This document shows positions 60,087 to 64,000 of a stretch of 64,000 nucleotides of DNA, piece by piece (the stretch's first letter is position 1; each line of letters begins with the position of its first letter). Source of the DNA: Panax quinquefolius (Eukaryota > Streptophyta > Magnoliopsida > Apiales > Araliaceae); NCBI GenBank assembly GCA_020205615.1, contig CM035171.1, positions 124,686,161-124,750,160 on the forward strand. The letters are read 5' to 3'. The translations under genes and the position numbers were made by a program. The notes below the pieces were generated by a model. That model was given only the letters and a program-made list of their open reading frames with translations, was not told the DNA's origin and searched no databases.

Positions 60087-61804
60087 TGTAAAACCCCAAC
60101 TTTTTGAATAAAGATGAATTTTCTATATATATTATTTTTGAATATTATGGAGTGAAATTGATATAATAGTTGTGGGTAATATTTATAAATTTTGTAAAGT
60201 ACGCAAGTTGTTATATAATATTCGATTGGTCGGGGAATATTCGTTTTAACAGGGAATCTTAGTACAACGGCACAATCATTGGTGGACCCCACAACGGAAT
60301 TATTGTCGGATTAAGAAAACGACAAAAATATTTTTTATGAAAATAACTATTGGAAGTTTTGTTGTTAACTGTTGAAACACCGGTGTTAAAAGAATGCGAA
60401 TCTGGCATGTGGTTGCGTATAAGAATACACGGTATTAATTATTGATGCTTAAGTGATAAGTCACTCGCTTTTGTTGGTATTATTAATGTAATAATCTAGT
60501 AAAATCTTTTATATAAAACATAATACTTTTTATAAAGTTATTCTATAAATAGAATATATTATATTATATTATGCATAGTGTTGTATATAGTATGCATAGT
60601 TTGCATAGTAAAATCTTTTATATAAAAAATGTAATACTTTTATAAAGTTATCTACATTTTATTAGACAATAATTAGAATATATTATATTTTATTATGCAT
60701 AGTAGTGTTCAGATAAAGGCTACATAGTGTTTACATAGTAAAATCTTTTATAAAGTTATTCGTTTTATTAGATTATAAATAGAATATATTATATTTTATT
60801 TTGCTTTTAAATATGGACCGTCCGATTAAAGTAAATCAATCTCGACTGCTCATGAGTTAATTACTATGCATTCCATTTTTCTATAAATAGAAGCTCATTC
60901 ATTCATTATTTTTTTTAATTAATTGAAACTCTAGAGAGATAAACTATAGAGAGAAAGAAGAAAGTATTCTCGCTACTTCACTACTTATATATCCAATACT
61001 CTTCTTCTTAAGGTAGGAATATTATTTGTTGTACTCGTAAGCAGGTGTTATTCTTTCTTATCCATGAAGAGAACTATTGTTATTCCATTTCTTATTATTC
61101 TGTTGGAATAACTCAGATATCGCAGATCACCCTATACTTGGTGACATTCTTCTATTATTCATTTGAAACATCACATGCGTGTGTTTTACACCTAGGACTC
61201 GGTTCCATCTTTATTATTATTCCGTTGAAACATCATGTTCGTGTGTTTTACAGGACACGGGTAAAATCTTATTATTATTCGATGGAACATCTCATGCTGT
61301 GTGTTTTACATGGACTCTGGTTCCGTCTTTATTATTCTGTTAGAACATCCTATCGGTGCAAGTTTTGCCTGACCTGGTTCCGTTATTATTATTCTATTGG
61401 AATAACCTGTCTATGCGAAGTACCGCATGCATGGTGATTTCTTTTGTTATTCCATTCTTTATTATACTCAGTTGGTTAAAGTTTCGACTTTTATACTCCA
61501 TGAAATTAGTAGAATATCTTTGATATTTGCGCTTCATCCAGTATCTTTTCATGGAAATATTTGTTTGATTATTCTTTAATTTTACTCTACAAAACAGTAT
61601 CATGTTGACAATTTGGACGTTAAAAATTCCTGGATAAAATAATTCTTGAACTTGTTTTATTGAATTCTTATATCATTGTCATCATCCTCATGTTTATATT
61701 TTGTTGAAAGTCATTTGTGGCCTGTAGTGCATAGATGGACTTGGTATGATTATGATCAGGGATTATTCGGTGTAATCATGACCGTAATATTACAAATAAT
61801 GTTG
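60087..61804 (+). repeat. Truncated LTR, family 1 variant
   Basis: Starts TGTAAAACCCCAAC and follows LTR family 1 for about 1.7 kb, through CTATGCATAG-type repeats (60570-60740), TATA box (CTATAAATAGAAGC, about 60881) and the 60 bp leader repeats (about 61075-61440), up to TATTACAAATAATGTT, where a family 2 element begins. The rest is not seen in the window, so it was probably split by that element. The 130-codon frame at 61045-61437 comes from the leader repeats. Confidence 0.8.
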
Positions 61805-62665
61805 TGACGCCCCCAAAATAGGTCCATTCCATCCAACCCATTCTGAGTCACCAAATACATGGTATAGAAATAACTACAACTTTATTAATACATTTGTCGT
61901 GCAAAATACGACAACATATATACTGTGAGTTTAAATACAATTATTGTCTTCTAGACAATATGCATTCCCAAATAAATCTTCATCACAATTATTTATACAT
62001 TATTTTATAAAAATGGTGAGGACTACTAAACAACTCTCTCTAGAACCATCATTCCATACCCCGACTCGTACTCGCTACATTCTCGCCTCCTGAGAAGAAA
62101 AATGGAACAAAAAGGAAAAGGGTGAGCTCAACTAGCCCAGTAAAAAATATTATGACAAAAATAATATACAACAAATTATCGTTAGTCTTCAACAGGGAAA
62201 AATCTAATAGAATACAATAGACAACAAGTTTTAAATCAGTATTCGCAGTGGAAATAATAATTCATTAGAAGAGTTAAGTAGAGAATGCAAACTACTATCT
62301 TCTATGTATGAATTTAAAAGTTCATCGTCGATATTTTATCCCTGTAACATCAATCAATATATATTTGGAATCAAATATTCATCTTTGCACTACAGGCCAA
62401 AGATATTCATCAGTTGGTCATGTTCATCTAAACACCTGTTCATCTTTGCACTACTACCAAAGATATTCTTCGTAAATCATTCATCTTTACACTACTAAAG
62501 CCAAAGATATTCAATAATATCATCATTTAAGACCGAGGATGATGAAAATATTTTTAAAGAAACGAATCCAAAGGAAACAAAATGACAAGGATTAAGGATT
62601 AAGGATTCGTACTTTGTTTTATCCATGTCCAAAAATACCTCAAAAATAATCACAGTGGTGTAAAA
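61805..62665 (-). repeat. Partial 3' LTR, family 2
   Basis: Holds the last ~860 bp of LTR family 2 on the - strand (ends GGGGGCGTCA at 61805). At 62665 the LTR match stops and gag-like sequence starts, so the rest of the LTR and most of the internal region are deleted. Confidence 0.75.
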
Positions 62666-62669
62666 TTGT

Positions 62670-63500
62670 CGTATGCCGGGTTTCAAACCTCTCAGAAACA
62701 TCCGCGTCATACGTTCCTCATTCTCCACCAAATGAAGTGCAAACCTGGATAACTCTGCAAACTTTGCCTCGTCATTGAGACACCGTCATGTTATTTTGTT
62801 CTAATCGATGAACTCCACTTCCTTCATATATTTAACACTTTCAAGAAAGTATTTGTCATTAAATAATTTCAAATGTCTCCCAAGACACGCTTTGAAAGCG
62901 GTGGATGGATACGCTTCACGGACTCCCACCAAAGAGTCCGCCGCCACGGAACATAAAGGTGGCGAATGGAACCTTCTGTTTCTCCGTGCATCCCAAGACA
63001 TCGAATATCTTGGTAATTTGCTTGACCCATGTTTCCGCCATGATCGGATCCGGCTTTCCTTTAAATTCTGGTGGTCCCAACTCTTTGAATCGCTTGTTTG
63101 TGACAACCCGTGAATTGCTATCATTTCCTCCTCAGTATTTTGAACACGAGTCTCCTAAATCGATTTTGCATGAATCGCGCAAAAACTTCTAAACATCCCC
63201 TCGTTCATCATCTACTCGGTGGTGTTGTTCACGGGAGGAACATTGCCACTGTTTACGCGCTCCTCTCGTTTGGTGAGTACAAAGCGTCTCCACGGTCTCA
63301 TTTCCATTGTTAATATTCTCATTCGACATTCTCAAAATCATTCATAAAACAAGGGTTAATTAAGGAAATCAATATATCACATAATATCCTTATATACTGA
63401 CCAACTAAAAAAATAAGCTTAGGTAGGACACATTAGCGAAGGATTTACTCGTCTCTCCCCTCCTAGTTCTATTCCCCGATCTCCGCCAGAGATCATATCC
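62670..63500 (-). pseudogene. Ty3/gypsy gag remnant
   Basis: Read on the - strand, pieces of a plant gypsy gag appear in order: a segment like WVKQITKIFDVLGCTEKQKV (about 63050-62980), then FNDKYFLESVKYMKEVEFID (about 62863-62804), then VENEERMTRMFLRGLKPGIR (about 62728-62669). These match the retrotransposon gag domain, which forms the particle shell. Frames shift between the pieces and the gene is cut at 62665. It lies downstream of a primer-binding site, as expected. Confidence 0.8.
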
Positions 63501-63504
63501 CTAA

Positions 63505-63516
63505 GCTCTGATACCA
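63505..63516 (-). promoter_or_regulatory. Primer-binding site (initiator Met tRNA type)
   Basis: On the - strand TGGTATCAGAGC lies four bases after the LTR end GGCGTCA. It is the standard site complementary to the 3' end of plant initiator methionine tRNA, used to prime reverse transcription. It confirms the element's direction and the LTR end. Confidence 0.9.
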
Positions 63517-63520
63517 ACCG

Positions 63521-64000
63521 TGACGCCCCAAAATAGGTATACATCACCCATTACGAGTTGTCAATACATGGCATGTAAACAACTACAACTTTATTATTAC
63601 AACAAGAAAGCGTGAGTTTAAATACAAATATTATCTTCTGTACAATATCTACACTCAAATAAATCCTCATCACATTTATTGATACATTATTTTACAAAAA
63701 TAGTGAGGACTACTAAACAACTCTCTCTAGAACCTTCATTCCATACCCGACTGCAGTACTCGCTACATTCTCGCCTCCCCGAGAAAAATGGAACAAAAAG
63801 AAAAGGGTGAGCTCAACTAGCCGAAAAAGAATATTATGACTAAGATAATATACAACAAATTATCGTTAGTCTTCAACAGGAAAAATCTAATAGAATACAA
63901 TAGACAACAAATTTTAAATCAATATTCGCAATGAAATAATAATTCATTAGAAGAGTTAAGTAGAGAATGCAAACTACTATCTTCTATATATGAATTTAAA
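63521..64000 (-). repeat. 5' LTR, family 2, running off the right edge
   Basis: The end of LTR family 2 (TGACGCCCCAAAATAGGTAT on the + strand), matching 39223-39700 and 61805-62280. It continues past the window. Together with the PBS, gag and the partial LTR at 61805 it makes one internally deleted element. Confidence 0.85.

Noticed and set aside
1..64000. CRISPR arrays, rRNA genes, intact tRNA genes, bacterial operons
   Set aside because: None seen; tandem repeats lack spacer structure and the genome is a plant's.

Overview
This window is nuclear DNA from a flowering plant, most likely a eudicot. It is AT-rich, carries many long (TA)n microsatellites, plant-type introns, plant-only transcription factors, and Tekay-like Ty3, Copia, CACTA, hAT and Stowaway elements. 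The species cannot be named from the sequence alone.

Only two intact host genes are convincing. Both encode INDETERMINATE DOMAIN (IDD) C2H2 zinc-finger transcription factors of the IDD4/IDD5 (IMPERIAL EAGLE/RAVEN) type. One lies on the + strand (15984-19607, 564 aa) and one on the - strand (33551-37265, 575 aa). They face each other tail to tail across about 14 kb of repeats. They share coding exons 1 and 2 of identical length (154 and 397 nt), the same intron phases, and an unusual GC-AG first intron. They are an old duplicated pair, matching the adjacency of IDD5 and IDD4 in Arabidopsis.

Layout. 1-4790: decayed Ty3/gypsy chromovirus pol and its 3' LTR. 4803-5690: an inverted partial LTR. 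About 5870-12063: a degenerate CACTA (En/Spm) element. 12516-12740: a fragment resembling a DUF868 gene. 14690-14976: the end of a CACTA-like small element. 15984-19607: IDD gene 1. 20630-28430: repeats, including a duplicated ~530 bp unit, a CACTA fragment, an LTR-like stretch and a Copia solo LTR with a clean target-site duplication. 28740-29070: a very G-rich tract with telomere-like TTTGGG repeats. 29750-33460: AT-rich DNA with two Stowaway MITEs. 33551-37265: IDD gene 2. 38113-42200: a tandem array of about seven palindromic MITE-like units upstream of gene 2, split by an LTR. 42490-46072: a pseudogenised hAT transposon. 46348-51577: a solo LTR with another solo LTR nested inside it. 51578-60086: gene-poor DNA with MITEs and low-complexity tracts. 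60087-64000: two more LTR retroelements, one with a PBS and a gag remnant.

The two IDD genes should act as nuclear DNA-binding regulators that cooperate with GRAS proteins. Everything else looks like mobile-element debris. No new molecular system was found. The most noteworthy items are the conserved GC-AG introns, the palindromic MITE array upstream of gene 2, the minisatellites inside the LTRs, and the internal duplication in the hAT element.
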